7,096 nucleotides of DNA from Sphingomicrobium sp. (GTDB lineage: Bacteria; Pseudomonadota; Alphaproteobacteria; Sphingomonadales; Sphingomonadaceae), in contig JASLBJ010000152.1 in assembly GCA_030146725.1 (NCBI GenBank), positions 1 through 7,096 on the forward strand. The letters are read 5' to 3'. Positions 1 to 6,111 of this stretch are shown in pieces. Position 1 is the stretch's first letter. Each line of letters opens with the position of its first letter. The notes under the pieces were generated by a model. It did no database searches. It was not told the origin of the DNA and was given only the letters and a program-made list of their open reading frames with translations. The translations under genes and the position numbers were made by a program.

Positions 1-1127
1 GTCTCGCGAGTGCTGCGGTCGATGGCGATGACTTCCTCGATCGAGTGCGGCGGCGGCGCGTCGATGCTGTCGAGCGCCTGTTCGACCACAACGGCAATGC
101 TGGTGAATTCAAGCTGACCGGCGAGGAAATGGCCGACCGCAATCTCGTTCGCGGCATTGAGCACGATCTGCGCCGAGCCGCCCGCTTCAAGCGCTTGCCG
201 GGCGATACGCAGCGCTGGGAAGCGTTCTGTATCAGGTACTTCGAAGTCGAGCCTGGCAATGGTTGCAAGGTCGAGCCGATCGGATGGAGTCGCCATCCGC
301 CGAGGCCAGGCAAGCGCATAGGCGATCGGAATGCACATGTCGGGGCTGCCAAGCTGGGCAAGCACCGAGCCGTCGGTGAATTCGACCATCGAATGGACCA
401 CCGACTGCGGATGAACCAGCACGTCGAGTCGCTCGGACGGGAGGCCGAACCGATAATGCGCCTCGATCAACTCGAGTCCCTTGTTCATCAGCGTCGCCGA
501 GTCGACCGAGATCTTGGCGCCCATCGACCAGCGCGGATGCGCCACTGCTTGCGCCGGAGACATTTCGCGCATGTCCGCGGTGCTCGACTGGAGAAACGGG
601 CCGCCGCTCGCGGTCAGGATCAGCCTTGCGACGTCGTCGCGGTGATTGCCTGCAAGGCACTGGAAAATCGCATTATGCTCGCTGTCGACCGGGAGCAGGG
701 TTGCCCCGCTGCGACGCGCGGCATCGGTCATCAGCGCGCCGGCGCTGACCAGTGCTTCCTTGTTGGCGAGCGCGACGGTGCGGCCAGCCTCGACCGCAGC
801 CATCGTCGGCACCAATCCGGCGCAGCCGATGATCGCGGCCATCACCCACTCGGCTTCTCCCGCGGCGGCCTCGACCAGTGCGTCGGGCCCGGCAGCGGCG
901 CGGCACCCGGTCCCGGCGAGCCGCGCCGCGAGTTCATCGAGGCGGCTTTCGTCGGCGACGACCGCGAGGGCAGCGCCGGTGCGGCGCGCCGCTTCGGCGA
1001 GCGCTTCGGCGTTGGTCCCGGCAGTCAAGGCGACGACTTCGAACTGTTCGGGCGAGCGGAGGATCAGGTCGAGGGTCGACTGGCCGACCGAACCGGTCGC
1101 TCCGAGGATGGCGACTTTGCGTCTCAC
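1..1127 (-). CDS. dxr: 1-deoxy-D-xylulose 5-phosphate reductoisomerase, 3'-partial
   Basis: DXR catalyses the NADPH-dependent rearrangement and reduction of DXP to 2-C-methyl-D-erythritol 4-phosphate, the committed step of the MEP isoprenoid pathway, in the cytosol. About 375 codons are visible. The N-terminal nucleotide-binding loop GATGSVGQST is at residues 9-18. The metal-binding stretch VDSEHNAIFQ places D148 and E150, and NKGLE places the third acidic ligand at E219; these correspond to E. coli D150, E152 and E231. LTASGGPF and HPRWSMGAKISVDSAT are also present. The C-terminal part has the conserved LNAANEIAV stretch and stays open to the window edge. E. coli DXR has 398 residues, so probably only about ten codons are missing. 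The start is GTG at 1127, inside a GTGA overlap with the cdsA stop and with no well-placed Shine-Dalgarno, which suggests translational coupling. The identification is secure; the exact C-terminus cannot be seen. Confidence 0.96.
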   Translation of the reverse strand, partial: MRRKVAILGATGSVGQSTLDLILRSPEQFEVVALTAGTNAEALAEAARRTGAALAVVADESRLDELAARLAGTGCRAAAGPDALVEAAAGEAEWVMAAIIGCAGLVPTMAAVEAGRTVALANKEALVSAGALMTDAARRSGATLLPVDSEHNAIFQCLAGNHRDDVARLILTASGGPFLQSSTADMREMSPAQAVAHPRWSMGAKISVDSATLMNKGLELIEAHYRFGLPSERLDVLVHPQSVVHSMVEFTDGSVLAQLGSPDMCIPIAYALAWPRRMATPSDRLDLATIARLDFEVPDTERFPALRIARQALEAGGSAQIVLNAANEIAVGHFLAGQLEFTSIAVVVEQALDSIDAPPPHSIEEVIAIDRSTRE

Positions 1128-1756
1128 AACAGCCCCGTCGCCTGGATCGCCGCAGTCAGCACGGCGACCGGCACCAGGCCATCGAGCCGGTCGAACACGC
1201 CGCCGTGGCCGGGCAGCATTCCGCCCGAATCCTTCGCGCCCGCCCGCCGCTTCATCCAGCTTTCGAACAGGTCGCCACCCTGGGCGAGCAAGGCGAACAG
1301 CGGCGCGAGCACGATCAGTGCGCGCGGCAGGCCGGCGGACAGCACCCACATGCCCGCCAGAACCGTCGCCGCGGCCATGCCGCCATAGAGGCCAGCGATG
1401 GTCTTGTTGGGCGAGATCGACGGCGCGAGCTTGGCCTTGCCGAAAGCGCGCCCGACGAAATAGGCGCCGATATCGGTCGCCCAGGTGACGATGAAAATCC
1501 ACAGCAGCAGCGCAAGGCCGTTGTCGGCGCGGTCACGGACCCACAGCAGGGCAACCGCTGGCACCAGCGCGAACACGAACCCGCCGACCATCCAGCCGGT
1601 GCCCCAGCCGCGCACCAGCCGGCTCCATTCGTAGAACATCGCCGTAGCCGCCGCCGCGACGAGGATCGCGAAATAATAGCCGCCGAGCACCGCGGCCATC
1701 AGCGCGATGAGGATCATGCCGGCCGCAGCCAGCGTGCGGACGAGAAGTTCGCTCAC
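1124..1756 (-). CDS. cdsA: Phosphatidate cytidylyltransferase (CDP-diacylglycerol synthase)
   Basis: CdsA makes CDP-diacylglycerol from CTP and phosphatidic acid in the inner membrane, the branch point for all bacterial phospholipids. The 210-residue product is strongly hydrophobic, with several membrane segments (roughly residues 8-40, 55-73, 80-100, 122-142 and 146-160, by eye). The family signature is complete at residues 166-192: S166, K169-R170, K175-D176, then PGHGG with H184, D189-R190 and D192. DIGAYFVGRAFGK (95-107) and the following SPNKT motif are also typical. It is shorter than the 285-residue E. coli enzyme; the difference is at the N-terminus. The start is GTG at 1756, overlapping the uppS stop by 4 bases (GTGA). 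Its product is the substrate of PssA, encoded at the other end of the window. Confidence 0.95.
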   Translation of the reverse strand: MSELLVRTLAAAGMILIALMAAVLGGYYFAILVAAAATAMFYEWSRLVRGWGTGWMVGGFVFALVPAVALLWVRDRADNGLALLLWIFIVTWATDIGAYFVGRAFGKAKLAPSISPNKTIAGLYGGMAAATVLAGMWVLSAGLPRALIVLAPLFALLAQGGDLFESWMKRRAGAKDSGGMLPGHGGVFDRLDGLVPVAVLTAAIQATGLL

Positions 1757-2505
1757 CGCCCGCCGAAACGCCTCTGGCGCGCGGCAAATTCCCCGAGCGC
1801 GTCCGCAAACGCCGCCTCATCGAAATCGGGCCACAGCACCGGCGTGAACACCAGTTCGGCATAGGCTGCCTGCCACAGCAGGAAGTTGGACAGGCGGATC
1901 TCGCCCGAGGTGCGGATAAGGACGTCGAGCTCGGGCAGGCCGACGGTGTCGAGCTCGGCGCTGATCGCATCCTCGTCGATCGCGGACGCGGCAAGCTCTC
2001 CGTTGGCGGTGCGCTCGGCAAGACGCCGGGCGACGGAGGCGAGTTCGGCGCGCGAGCCATAGTTCAAGGCGACAACCAGCGTCAGCCGGTCGTTGCCGGC
2101 AAGCCGCGCAACCGCAGCGTCGAGCCGGGCGACCAGCTCGGGGCCGAACGCGCGATAGTCGCCGATCAGCCTGAGGCGCACCCCTTCGGTGGCGAGGCTG
2201 GCGAGTTCGCGGTCGAGGTAGAAGCCGAGCAGCCCCTTGAGATCGCTGATCTCGTCCTGCGGCCGCCGCCAGTTCTCGGACGAAAACGCATACAGCGTAA
2301 GAACTTCGACGCCGTTTCGAACGGCGGCTCTGAGCGTGCTGCGGACCGCTTCGGCGCCTGCCCGGTGGCCGGCGACCCGGGGCAGCCCGCGCTGCGCTGC
2401 CCAGCGGCCATTGCCATCCATGATGATCGCGACATGACGCGGTGCCGGGCTGTCGCCCCCGCCGGCAAGCCCCTTCGCCTTCTCCGGGGCGGAGCCGGGC
2501 GTCAC
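1753..2505 (-). CDS. uppS: Undecaprenyl diphosphate synthase (cis-prenyltransferase)
   Basis: UppS extends farnesyl diphosphate with eight isopentenyl units in cis to make the C55 carrier lipid for peptidoglycan and O-antigen synthesis. The 250-residue protein has all hallmark residues: D30 in MDGNGRW (E. coli D26), H47 in GHRAG (H43), SSENW at 75-79, R198 and R204 with S206 (R194, R200, S202), and E217 in AYAEL (E213). The constant +4 offset shows a standard length with no internal gap before the C-terminus. The first 22 residues are a Gly/Ala/Pro-rich tail ahead of the core, which begins at RHVAIIMDG. The start is GTG at 2505, overlapping the frr stop by GTGA. I see no ATG between it and the core. 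The nearest purine-rich run in frr lies too far upstream to act as a normal ribosome binding site, so coupling to frr translation is likely. Confidence 0.96.
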   Translation of the reverse strand: MTPGSAPEKAKGLAGGGDSPAPRHVAIIMDGNGRWAAQRGLPRVAGHRAGAEAVRSTLRAAVRNGVEVLTLYAFSSENWRRPQDEISDLKGLLGFYLDRELASLATEGVRLRLIGDYRAFGPELVARLDAAVARLAGNDRLTLVVALNYGSRAELASVARRLAERTANGELAASAIDEDAISAELDTVGLPELDVLIRTSGEIRLSNFLLWQAAYAELVFTPVLWPDFDEAAFADALGEFAARQRRFGGR

Positions 2506-3062
2506 TTGTTGAGGATTTCCGCTTCCTTGGCCTCGGACGCCTGATCGATGTCGCGGATCGTCTCGTCGGTCAGCTTCTGCACCTCGGTCTCGAGCCGCTT
2601 GCGCTCGTCCTCGCCGATCAGGCTTTTCTTCTCATCCGACTTGAGCTGTTCCATGCCGTCGCGGCGGACATTGCGAACCGCAATGCGGGCCTTTTCAGCA
2701 TATTGGCCGACGAGCTTGGCAAGCTCCTTGCGGCGCTCCTCGGTCAGATCGGGGATCGGCAGGCGGATCATCTGCCCGTCGGTGATCGGATTGAGCCCGA
2801 GGCCGGCCGAGCGGATCGCCTTTTCGACCGGACCGACGTTCGAGCGGTCCCAGACCTGGACCGTGAGCATCCGTGCCTCGGGCACCGACACGGTCGCGCA
2901 CTGGTTGAGCGGCATGTGCGCGCCATAAACCTCGACGTTGATCGGATCGAGCAAAGCGGTCGAGGCGCGGCCGGTACGAAGGCCGACGAGGTCATGCTTG
3001 AGTGCGTCGGTTGCGCCCTGCATCCGGCGCTGAAGATCGGCCTTGTCCATCGTTGCGGGCAT
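2502..3062 (-). CDS. frr: Ribosome recycling factor
   Basis: RRF acts with EF-G to split the post-termination ribosome so that subunits can be reused. The 186-residue product matches the usual length (185 in E. coli). RTGRAS (29-34) lies in the first long helix of domain I, and [12 protein letters not shown] (43-54) begins the small domain II. The C-terminal three-helix bundle includes the basic [11 protein letters not shown] stretch (126-136), where the family's rRNA-binding arginines lie, and VQKLTDE (161-167). The start is ATG at 3062, 3 bases after the pyrH stop. A good Shine-Dalgarno lies across the end of pyrH. An in-frame ATG four codons later is possible, but the upstream one has the better spacing. 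Confidence 0.97.
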   Translation of the reverse strand: MPATMDKADLQRRMQGATDALKHDLVGLRTGRASTALLDPINVEVYGAHMPLNQCATVSVPEARMLTVQVWDRSNVGPVEKAIRSAGLGLNPITDGQMIRLPIPDLTEERRKELAKLVGQYAEKARIAVRNVRRDGMEQLKSDEKKSLIGEDERKRLETEVQKLTDETIRDIDQASEAKEAEILNK

Positions 3063-3065
3063 TGG

Positions 3066-3788
3066 TTACTCCTTGGCTTGGACGATCGTCGCGGTGCCCT
3101 GCCCCGCCAGCACCTTGGCCAGATTGCCGGGCTGACGGACGTTGAACACGACGATCGGGATATTGTTGTCGCGGCACAGCGCTACGGCGGCTGCGTCCAT
3201 GACCTTGAGATTGTCGCCGAGCACACGGTCGTAACTCAATGTCTCGTAACGCGTTGCAGTCGGGTCGGACTTGGGATCGGCGGTATAGACGCCGTCGACG
3301 CTGGTACCCTTGAACAAGGCGTCGCAGCCCATTTCCGCGGCGCGCAGGGCAGCGGCGGTGTCGGTGGTGAAATAGGGGTTGCCGGTGCCCGCCGCGAACA
3401 GGACAATGCGGCCCTTTTCCATGTGCCGAAGCGCGCGGCGGCGAATGTAGGGCTCGCTTATCGAGGCCATCGGGATGGCCGACTGGACACGTGTGTCGAC
3501 CCCGGCCTGCTCAAGCGCGTTCTGCAGCGCAAGCGCGTTCATGACGGTTGCGAGCATCCCCATGTAATCGGCGCTCGCGCGGTCGAAACCCTTGGCAGCG
3601 GCGGCCATTCCGCGAAAGATGTTGCCTCCGCCGACGACCAGGCAGAGCTCATGCCCCTGCCCCTTGGCGGCCGCGATCTCTTCGGCGAGGCCGGCTGCGG
3701 CGGCGGGATCGATGCCGAACTGGCCCTGCCCCATCAGCGCTTCGCCCGAGAGCTTCAGCAGGATCCGGTTGAAGCGCGGGCGAGTCAT
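3066..3788 (-). CDS. pyrH: UMP kinase (uridylate kinase)
   Basis: PyrH phosphorylates UMP to UDP with ATP, feeding pyrimidine nucleotide and UDP-sugar pools, and is a cytosolic hexamer regulated by GTP and UTP in the family. The 240-residue product (241 in E. coli) belongs to the amino-acid-kinase fold: LLKLSGEAL at 10-18, the glycine loop [10 protein letters not shown] at 51-60, [15 protein letters not shown] at 74-88, [13 protein letters not shown] at 134-146 and [13 protein letters not shown] at 160-172. I chose the ATG at 3788 because it puts the core at the position seen in E. coli. An in-frame TTG at 3818 would add ten residues ([10 protein letters not shown]) with no family support. 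No convincing Shine-Dalgarno precedes the ATG at 3788. Instead a four-codon ATG frame (3799-3785) ends in an ATGA overlap with it. tsf lies 204 bases upstream. Confidence 0.95.
   Translation of the reverse strand: MTRPRFNRILLKLSGEALMGQGQFGIDPAAAAGLAEEIAAAKGQGHELCLVVGGGNIFRGMAAAAKGFDRASADYMGMLATVMNALALQNALEQAGVDTRVQSAIPMASISEPYIRRRALRHMEKGRIVLFAAGTGNPYFTTDTAAALRAAEMGCDALFKGTSVDGVYTADPKSDPTATRYETLSYDRVLGDNLKVMDAAAVALCRDNNIPIVVFNVRQPGNLAKVLAGQGTATIVQAKE
3069..3074 (-). promoter_or_regulatory. Shine-Dalgarno of frr, inside the end of pyrH
   Basis: The minus strand reads AAGGAG, six bases before the frr ATG at 3062. The same bases are the last two sense codons of pyrH (Lys-Glu) just before its TAA, so the frr ribosome binding site is embedded in the pyrH coding sequence. 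This supports the ATG at 3062 as the frr start. Confidence 0.8.
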
Positions 3789-3858
3789 GGGAGGGGCATC
3801 GTCTTTCGGATGAAGCAAGGCGCGGCCAAGCTCTTATGGCGCGCCTGCTCCATTGCCA

Positions 3859-3880
3859 ACCCGCTTATCCTGAAGCGGGT
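3859..3880. repeat. Perfect 8-bp inverted repeat between tsf and pyrH
   Basis: ACCCGCTT at 3859-3866 and AAGCGGGT at 3873-3880 are exact reverse complements around a 6-base loop (ATCCTG). As RNA on the minus strand this makes a stable hairpin about 70 bases before the pyrH start. No U-run follows, so it is not a classical intrinsic terminator. It could affect mRNA processing or be part of a dispersed repeat. Confidence 0.6.
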
Positions 3881-3928
3881 CGCGCTGGAGGCCATTCGGC
3901 GTCGCCGGTGGAGGGTCGACTGAGGGTC

Positions 3929-3981
3929 GGGGAGAACCCTCCACCAGCTTCGCTGGTTCCCCTCCCCGCAAAAGCGGGGAG
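3929..3981. repeat. REP-like palindromic element just downstream of tsf
   Basis: Two perfect hairpins sit side by side. CTCCCCGC (3962-3969) pairs with GCGGGGAG (3974-3981) around AAAA. ACCAGC (3943-3948) pairs with GCTGGT (3952-3957) around TTC. In addition GGGGAG at 3929-3934 can pair with CTCCCC at 3962-3967, giving an alternative larger imperfect stem. A tandem GAGGGTCG (3911-3918 and 3922-3929) adjoins. This arrangement of G/C-rich stems beside a housekeeping stop codon resembles the short dispersed palindromic repeats common in alphaproteobacterial genomes. Assigning it to a repeat family is inference, because only one copy is visible here. No U-tract marks it as a terminator on the minus strand. 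Confidence 0.55.
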
Positions 3982-3992
3982 AGGATAAAGGG

Positions 3993-4937
3993 TCAGGGTA
4001 AGGGCTCGGGGCGCGTCGTGCCGGCGGCGGCGGCGACTTCGGCGGCGAAATCGCTTTCCTTGCGCTCGATGCCTTCACCAAGCTGGAAGCGAATGAAGCC
4101 GGTCAGGGCGATTCCGGCGCCGGCGTCCTTGCCCGCCGCAGCGACGACCTCGGCAACCGGGGTCTTGTTGTCCATCACGAACAACTGGCTGAGCAGCGCA
4201 TTGTCCTTGCGGAACTTGGCGAGCCCACCTTCGACCATCTTCTCGACGATATTCGCCGGCTTGCCGCTGTCCTTGGCTTTTTCCATCGCGATCCCACGCT
4301 CGCGCTGGACCAGTTCGGGGGAAAGCGACTCGGCGTTTAGCGCCAGCGGGTTGGCGGCCGCGATGTGCATCGCGATCTGCTTGCCGAGCGCCTGCAGCGT
4401 CTCAACTGGAGCGCCGCTCTCGAGCGCGACGAGCACGCCGATCTTGCCGAGGCCGGGCGCGACCGCATTGTGGACATAGGGCACGACGGCGCCTTCGTTC
4501 ACTTCGAGCCGGGCGGCGCGGCGCAGCGACTGGTTCTCGCCGATCGTCGCGATATTGTTGGTCAGCGCTTCGGCGACCGTTCCGCCGCCCGGATAGACCG
4601 CGTGGCCAAGCTCTTCGATGCTGTCGCCGGTGGCGAGGGCGATCTGCGAAACCTGAGTGACAAAGCCCTGGAACTGCTCGTTCTTGGCAACGAAGTCGGT
4701 TTCCGAATTGACCTCGACGACGGCGCCGATCGGGCCCTGGACGGCGACTCCGACGAGGCCTTCGGCAGCGGTCCGGCCGGCCTTCTTGGCGGCGGCCGCA
4801 AGACCCTTGGTGCGCAGCCAGTCGACCGCTGCTTCGATCTCGCCATTGTTCTCGGCGAGCGCTTTCTTGCAGTCCATCATGCCGGCGCCGGTGCGCTCGC
4901 GCAGCTCCTTCACGGAAGCCGCGGTGATCTCAGCCAT
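3993..4937 (-). CDS. tsf: Elongation factor Ts
   Basis: EF-Ts is the guanine-nucleotide exchange factor that turns EF-Tu-GDP into EF-Tu-GTP during translation elongation. The 314-residue product has both family signatures: [16 protein letters not shown] (12-27) in the N-terminal UBA-like module and [11 protein letters not shown] (75-85), which contains the TDFVA motif that contacts EF-Tu. The repeated core domain and the [13 protein letters not shown] stretch (164-176) follow. The start is the ATG at 4937, preceded by GAAGGA at a six-base spacing; the frame is open further upstream but that part resembles nothing. The normal family ending (about [14 protein letters not shown]) is followed by an unusual TTRPEPLP tail. 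The codons of that tail run into the palindromic element downstream, so the repeat may have replaced the original stop. Confidence 0.96.
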   Translation of the reverse strand: MAEITAASVKELRERTGAGMMDCKKALAENNGEIEAAVDWLRTKGLAAAAKKAGRTAAEGLVGVAVQGPIGAVVEVNSETDFVAKNEQFQGFVTQVSQIALATGDSIEELGHAVYPGGGTVAEALTNNIATIGENQSLRRAARLEVNEGAVVPYVHNAVAPGLGKIGVLVALESGAPVETLQALGKQIAMHIAAANPLALNAESLSPELVQRERGIAMEKAKDSGKPANIVEKMVEGGLAKFRKDNALLSQLFVMDNKTPVAEVVAAAGKDAGAGIALTGFIRFQLGEGIERKESDFAAEVAAAAGTTRPEPLP

Positions 4938-4943
4938 GTTCGA

Positions 4944-4949
4944 TCCTTC
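4944..4949 (-). promoter_or_regulatory. Shine-Dalgarno of tsf
   Basis: The minus strand reads GAAGGA six bases before the ATG at 4937. It fixes the tsf start among the longer open frame and shows that tsf has its own initiation site rather than relying on coupling to rpsB, 130 bases upstream. Confidence 0.8.
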
Positions 4950-4956
4950 TTTGCTC

Positions 4957-4977
4957 CCCTTCCGCTTGGCGAAAGGG
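4957..4977. repeat. Hairpin upstream of the tsf ribosome binding site
   Basis: CCCTTCCGC (4957-4965) and GCGAAAGGG (4969-4977) pair as nine consecutive base pairs in the minus-strand RNA, with one G-U wobble and a three-base loop. It ends seven bases before the tsf Shine-Dalgarno, so it could shield or position the initiation region, stabilise a processed tsf transcript, or simply be part of the repeat cluster in this gap. Confidence 0.5.
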
Positions 4978-4997
4978 ATCGGGGGAGGGAAAATCAG

Positions 4998-5032
4998 GGG
5001 ACGGTGCCTGTCGAACGAGGACAGGGACTCCC
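4998..5032. repeat. Imperfect palindrome, REP-like, between rpsB and tsf
   Basis: CCTGTC (5007-5012) and GACAGG (5020-5025) form a perfect inner stem around a seven-base loop. GGGA (4998-5001) and TCCC (5029-5032) form an outer stem, with an asymmetric internal loop between them. Interrupted stems like this are typical of dispersed palindromic elements. Together with the flanking hairpins it nearly fills the 130-base gap. Confidence 0.45.
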
Positions 5033-5035
5033 GTG

Positions 5036-5057
5036 CCCCTCCCGCGAACGGGAGGGG
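5036..5057. repeat. Perfect 9-bp G/C-rich hairpin just after the rpsB stop
   Basis: CCCCTCCCG (5036-5044) and CGGGAGGGG (5049-5057) pair without mismatch around a four-base loop that reads TTCG on the transcribed minus strand. It starts ten bases after the rpsB stop. No U-run follows, so full intrinsic termination is unlikely. It could cause partial attenuation between rpsB and tsf, protect the rpsB 3' end, or be a dispersed repeat. Confidence 0.6.
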
Positions 5058-5067
5058 ATGTTGGGTG

Positions 5068-5826
5068 TCAGGCTTCCGCCAGTGCGGCCTCGACCGGCGG
5101 CTCGGCCGCTGCGCCGAAATCTTCGCCGCGGATCTGAGCGCCGCCGGACTTGCCGTTGTTGGCCGCGTCCGCGATCGCTCCGCAGTACAGTCGGATTGCC
5201 CGGCTGGCGTCGTCATTGCCCGGGACCGGGAACGCGATGCCGTTGGGATTGCTGTTCGAATCGAGGATTGCGACGACCGGGATGCCGAGCACATTGGCTT
5301 CCTTGATCGCCAGCTCCTCCTTGTTCGAATCGATCACGAACATAACGTCGGGAAGCCCGCCCATGTCGCGGATGCCGCCAAGGCTCTTCTCGAGCTTGTC
5401 GCGCTCGCGGGTGAGCTGGAGCACTTCCTTCTTGGTCAGGCCGGCAGTGTCGCCCGACAATTGCTCCTCGAGGCTCTTGAGGCGCTTGATCGAGTTGGAG
5501 ATCGTCTTCCAGTTGGTCAGCATGCCGCCGAGCCAGCGATGATTGACGAAGTGCTGGCCCGATGCTTGCGCCGAGTCGGCGACGGCGTCCTGCGCCTGGC
5601 GCTTGGTCCCGACGAACAGGATCTTGCCGCCGCGCGCCGCGGTCTGCTGGACGAACTCGAGCGCGCGGGCGAACAATGGCACGCTTTGCGACAGGTCGAT
5701 GATGTGGACACCGTTGCGGTCGCCGAAGATGTACGGCTTCATCCGCGGATTCCAGCGGTGAGTCTGGTGGCCGAAATGCGCTCCGGCCTCGAGTAATTGC
5801 TGCATGGTCACGACGTTCGTCGCCAT
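5068..5826 (-). CDS. rpsB: 30S ribosomal protein S2
   Basis: S2 is a late-assembling protein of the small subunit; it binds 16S rRNA near the head-body junction and is needed for S1 to join the 30S subunit. The 252-residue product shows the N-terminal [20 protein letters not shown] block (from residue 8), [12 protein letters not shown] (68-79), [13 protein letters not shown] (96-108), the coiled-coil-like insert around 114-150, and the second signature [19 protein letters not shown] (159-177) followed by [14 protein letters not shown]. The last 20 or so residues are an Ala/Glu-rich tail after the conserved core. The start is ATG at 5826, with AAGGA seven bases upstream. It is the first gene of the cluster, behind a candidate promoter and a structured leader. 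In E. coli S2 represses rpsB and tsf through the rpsB leader; whether that holds here is inference. Confidence 0.97.
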   Translation of the reverse strand: MATNVVTMQQLLEAGAHFGHQTHRWNPRMKPYIFGDRNGVHIIDLSQSVPLFARALEFVQQTAARGGKILFVGTKRQAQDAVADSAQASGQHFVNHRWLGGMLTNWKTISNSIKRLKSLEEQLSGDTAGLTKKEVLQLTRERDKLEKSLGGIRDMGGLPDVMFVIDSNKEELAIKEANVLGIPVVAILDSNSNPNGIAFPVPGNDDASRAIRLYCGAIADAANNGKSGGAQIRGEDFGAAAEPPVEAALAEA

Positions 5827-5914
5827 GGTATTTTCCTTTCCGGTTATGCCTCGGTGGACGCGAGCGACCGGTCAGAAGACCGGCACCGGGATGTATGCGT
5901 CCACCTGTGGGATG
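5827..5914 (-). promoter_or_regulatory. Structured rpsB 5' leader, candidate S2-responsive element
   Basis: The leader has two nested perfect inverted repeats. The outer stem pairs GCGTCCACC region 5897-5905 with GGTGGACGC region 5853-5861 (9 bp). The inner stem pairs 5878-5883 with 5868-5873 (CCGGTC/GACCGG, 6 bp) around a UUCU loop on the transcribed strand. Between them is an asymmetric internal loop of 13 bases on the 5' side and 6 on the 3' side. The structure ends about 15 bases before the rpsB Shine-Dalgarno (5834-5838). The stems are seen directly. A role in feedback control by S2 is inferred from the location and from E. coli. The 5' boundary depends on the predicted promoter. Confidence 0.55.
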
Positions 5915-5920
5915 GCGGCG

Positions 5921-5949
5921 CCTTTAGCCGAGGGGCGCGGGGGTTTCAA
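5921..5949 (-). promoter_or_regulatory. Candidate sigma-70-type promoter for the rpsB cluster
   Basis: On the minus strand TTGAAA (5944-5949) is followed after 17 bases by TAAAGG (5921-5926). The -35 hexamer matches TTGACA at five of six positions. The -10 hexamer is poor against TATAAT. Transcription would start near 5914 and give a leader of about 88 bases before rpsB. The position fits the main promoter of the cluster, but the -10 element is weak, so the exact hexamers are uncertain. Confidence 0.4.
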
Positions 5950-5959
5950 GTCGCCCGTG

Positions 5960-6001
5960 CCGGTTAAGGATGAGTTGAGATGACCGGTAAAGAGGAGTTG
6001 A
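5960..6001. repeat. Imperfect direct repeat in the divergent intergenic region
   Basis: Two similar units start 24 bases apart: CCGGTTAAGGATGAGTTGA at 5960-5978 and CCGGTAAAGAGGAGTTGA at 5984-6001. Both begin with CCGGT and end with GAGTTGA. They lie just upstream of the candidate rpsB promoter and upstream of the plus-strand gene at 6112. The second copy runs into TTGACA (5998-6003), a perfect -35 hexamer, but no good -10 hexamer follows at the right spacing. They could be paired binding sites for a regulator, or a chance duplication. Confidence 0.4.
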
Positions 6002-6111
6002 CAGCCTAGAACAGAACGTGAACATGGTGACTCTTCAATCATCTGCGCAAGAAACCTGGAACGAAATGATTCACCGGTGGTTAGGCGCGTCAAGACAAGG
6101 AAACGGACGCC

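Noticed and set aside
45..1388. A 447-codon plus-strand open frame opposite dxr and cdsA.
   Set aside because: The minus strand carries DXR with all its catalytic motifs; the plus-strand translation is a low-complexity Arg/Gly/Ala/His-rich shadow.
2442..3923. A 493-codon open frame on the plus strand opposite frr and pyrH.
   Set aside because: It is antisense to two clearly identified essential genes, its translation resembles no family, and long shadow frames are expected opposite GC-rich coding sequence.
3785..4081. A 98-codon minus-strand frame across the tsf-pyrH gap.
   Set aside because: It overlaps the end of tsf and reads through the palindromic repeats, giving Pro/Arg/Ser-rich sequence; no ribosome binding site or family support. 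Its last four codons are noted as a possible mini-frame before pyrH.
5036..5057. An intrinsic terminator after rpsB.
   Set aside because: The stem is strong, but no U-run follows on the minus strand and tsf downstream belongs to the same conserved cluster, so it is listed as a hairpin repeat instead.
4938..5294. In-frame N-terminal extension of tsf on the minus strand, up to 118 codons longer.
   Set aside because: It runs through the palindromic gap and into rpsB. The EF-Ts family begins at [12 protein letters not shown], where a good Shine-Dalgarno is present.
4365..5306. A 313-codon plus-strand open frame opposite tsf and rpsB.
   Set aside because: It crosses two genes with intact EF-Ts and S2 signatures and the repeat-filled gap, and has no recognisable domain.
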